A stretch of DNA of 54,071 nucleotides from an uncultured beta proteobacterium. Its GTDB lineage: Bacteria; Pseudomonadota; Gammaproteobacteria; Burkholderiales; Burkholderiaceae_C. Positions within the stretch are counted from its first letter, which is position 1, and every line of letters begins with the position of its first letter. The notes under the pieces are model-generated. The model searched no databases. It had not been told where the DNA came from and saw only the letters and a program-made list of their open reading frames with translations. Both the position numbers and the translations under genes were made by a program. Where the stretch lies: positions 1 to 54,071 of the forward strand of contig CAJCCO010000049.1 in the NCBI GenBank assembly GCA_903960915.1. Reading direction: 5' to 3'. Of this stretch, positions 52,924 to 54,071 are shown one piece after another.

Positions 52924-53715
52924 ATGCTCGCCTCCTTGCCCATGTACGACATTCACCCCACAGCGGTGCAAGCCTGGTGGGCGCCATTGGCACAGCGCCT
53001 GCAAGCCGCAGGAATAGATGCGCCAGACAGCCTGACCTGGCCTGAGAGCATTCACCCCCATTGGCACAACCCGGCCCTGCTGCTGAGCCAAGCCTGCGGT
53101 TTTCCGCTGGTCACCGAACTGGCCGGCCGGGTGCAAGTACTGGGCACCTTCAGCTACGGGGTGCCCGGCGCCCAGGGCTACCTGTGCCGCAGCCAGTTGG
53201 TGGCCCGTGCGGAAGACCAAGACAAAACGCTGGCAGATTTCAGAGGCCGGGTGCTGGCCTACAACAGCACCGACTCGCAGTCGGGCTACAACTGCTTGCG
53301 GGCGCTGGTGGCACCTTTGGCGGTGAACGGCGCCTTCTTCAGCGCCAGCCAGGCATCAGGCGGTCATCGCCAATCGGTCGACCTGGTACGCCAGGGGCTG
53401 GCCGACCTGGCCAGCGTGGACTGCGTCACCTGGGCCGGCTTGCAAAAGTATTCACCCCAAACCTGCGAAGGGCTGGTGGTGGTGGGGCAAACCGAGGCCT
53501 ACCCCGGCCTGCCCTTGATCACATCGCTGCAAACCCCTGCAGCAACCGTGGCGGTCATGCGGCAGGTGTTCACGCAAGCCGTGCAAGACCCAGCTCTGCG
53601 GGCCTTGCGACAAGCGCTGTTCATTGAAGATTTTGTGGCGCTGGAGCCTGCGCACTACCAAGTCTGCCTGGCCATGCGTGAGCAGGCCCAGGCCTTGGGT
53701 TGTACAAGCCTTTGA
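52924..53715 (+). CDS. PhnD-like binding protein without signal peptide
   Basis: 263 residues. Similar to the phosphate/phosphonate-binding family (ASLPMYDIHP at the start, then FSYGVPGAQGYLCRSQLV, FRGRVLAYNSTDSQSGYN and DLASVDCVTWAGLQKY). It has no signal peptide or lipobox at the chosen start and no ABC permease or ATPase gene nearby, so it is probably not part of a classical transporter; a sensor or cytoplasmic ligand binder is possible. The start at 52924 is based on the conserved opening; no clear ribosome site. Confidence 0.8.
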   Translation: MLASLPMYDIHPTAVQAWWAPLAQRLQAAGIDAPDSLTWPESIHPHWHNPALLLSQACGFPLVTELAGRVQVLGTFSYGVPGAQGYLCRSQLVARAEDQDKTLADFRGRVLAYNSTDSQSGYNCLRALVAPLAVNGAFFSASQASGGHRQSVDLVRQGLADLASVDCVTWAGLQKYSPQTCEGLVVVGQTEAYPGLPLITSLQTPAATVAVMRQVFTQAVQDPALRALRQALFIEDFVALEPAHYQVCLAMREQAQALGCTSL

Positions 53716-53729
53716 AAGGGCGTTGAACG

Positions 53730-53769
53730 CCCGATAGCCCGATAGCCCGATTTCCCGATGGCCCGCCAG
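53730..53769. repeat. 8-bp tandem repeat (CCCGATNN)
   Basis: Five units: CCCGATAG twice (53730-53745), CCCGATTT, CCCGATGG and a degenerate CCCGCCAG. It lies between two convergent genes, behind GGGCG-TTGAA-CGCCC (about 53718-53732), which may be a terminator stem. Possible length-variable locus. Confidence 0.75.
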
Positions 53770-53777
53770 CCGCCGTG

Positions 53778-54071
53778 TCAGTGCAGTGGCACGCCGGTTT
53801 TGGACTGCAACTCTTCGCGTGTTACCCCGGGTGCCATCTCCACCACCTTGAGGCCATGGGGCGTCACGTCCAGCACCGCCAAGTCAGTGATGATGCGGTC
53901 CACCACGCCCACGCCGGTCAAAGGCAGCGTGCAATTGGGCAAAATTTTCAGGTCGATGGTGCCGTCCTTCTTTTTCGCCACGTGCTCCATCAGCACCACC
54001 ACGCTTTTGACACCGGCCACCAAATCCATGGCGCCGCCCATGCCCTTGACCATCTTGCCTGGGATCATCCA
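53778..54071 (-). CDS. 3-oxoacid CoA-transferase subunit B, C-terminal part (partial)
   Basis: 98 residues visible; the gene runs off the right window edge. [19 protein letters not shown], then [23 protein letters not shown] and [21 protein letters not shown] match the C-terminal part of the B subunit of succinyl-CoA:3-ketoacid (ScoB) or 3-oxoadipate CoA-transferase (PcaJ/CatJ). It transfers CoA from succinyl-CoA to a 3-oxoacid. Which substrate cannot be judged here without the A subunit. Confidence 0.93.
   Translation of the reverse strand, partial: WMIPGKMVKGMGGAMDLVAGVKSVVVLMEHVAKKKDGTIDLKILPNCTLPLTGVGVVDRIITDLAVLDVTPHGLKVVEMAPGVTREELQSKTGVPLH

Noticed and set aside
53701..53777. CRISPR-like array
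   Set aside because: Only 8-bp units without spacers; a simple tandem repeat.

Overview
The window looks like a chromosomal contig end from a betaproteobacterium of the order Burkholderiales, most likely family Comamonadaceae (Rhodoferax/Polaromonas-like). This is inferred from gene content and order (lysC-tilS-accA, glyA-nrdR-minor pilins-rib-nusB-tolQRA, dnaE), moderately high GC and protein style, not from a database search. The first 32 bases are not biological: they match the Illumina TruSeq read-1 adapter, so the left contig end is an assembly artefact.

Region 1 (34-6514) is an accessory island next to a tRNA-Ser(GCU) gene. It holds the tail of an unknown gene, an AlpA-type regulator, a 32-codon ORF, a 961-aa primase-polymerase/P-loop ATPase fusion, a small TubC-docking-like protein, a P27-type terminase small subunit, a decayed IS3-family transposase remnant and a P4-type (DUF4102) tyrosine integrase pointing away from the tRNA. 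No tail, lysis or capsid genes are visible. The gene set resembles a phage satellite (PICI/cf-PICI-like) or a remnant of one, cut at the contig end. Five (A)ATACCCCC repeats lie between the integrase and the tRNA terminator.

Region 2 (6515-14818) is core: tRNA-Ser, lysC, tilS, accA, a DNA-3-methyladenine glycosylase and cysS on the minus strand, then TPR protein, two tandem cyclophilins and lpxH on the plus strand. Region 3 (14830-32216) has a large DUF349 protein with an Arg/Gly-rich segment (minus), then a long plus-strand block: a lytic transglycosylase with a long leader, glyA-nrdR, a minor-pilin cluster (fimT, pilV, pilW, pilX, pilE-like; no pilY1), riboflavin genes ribD-ribE-ribBX-ribH, nusB, an aminotransferase, ybgC and tolQRA. 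From ribBX to tolQ every junction is a 4-base ATGA overlap.

Region 4 (32241-44687) contains dnaE (minus), trhO, a flavodoxin-like quinone reductase, pirin with a divergent LysR regulator, an FAD oxidoreductase, gluQ, trmB, an RluA-type pseudouridine synthase, a Tat-exported transglutaminase-like protein and a TlpA-type thioredoxin. Region 5 (44684-54071) has alaS, a MocR/GabR-type regulator divergent from gabT-gabD (GABA to succinate), a fatty-acid desaturase, a PhnD-like protein without a signal peptide, and the truncated C-terminus of a 3-oxoacid CoA-transferase subunit B.

Most of the window is ordinary core genome. The most unusual part is the tRNA-Ser island at the left end.
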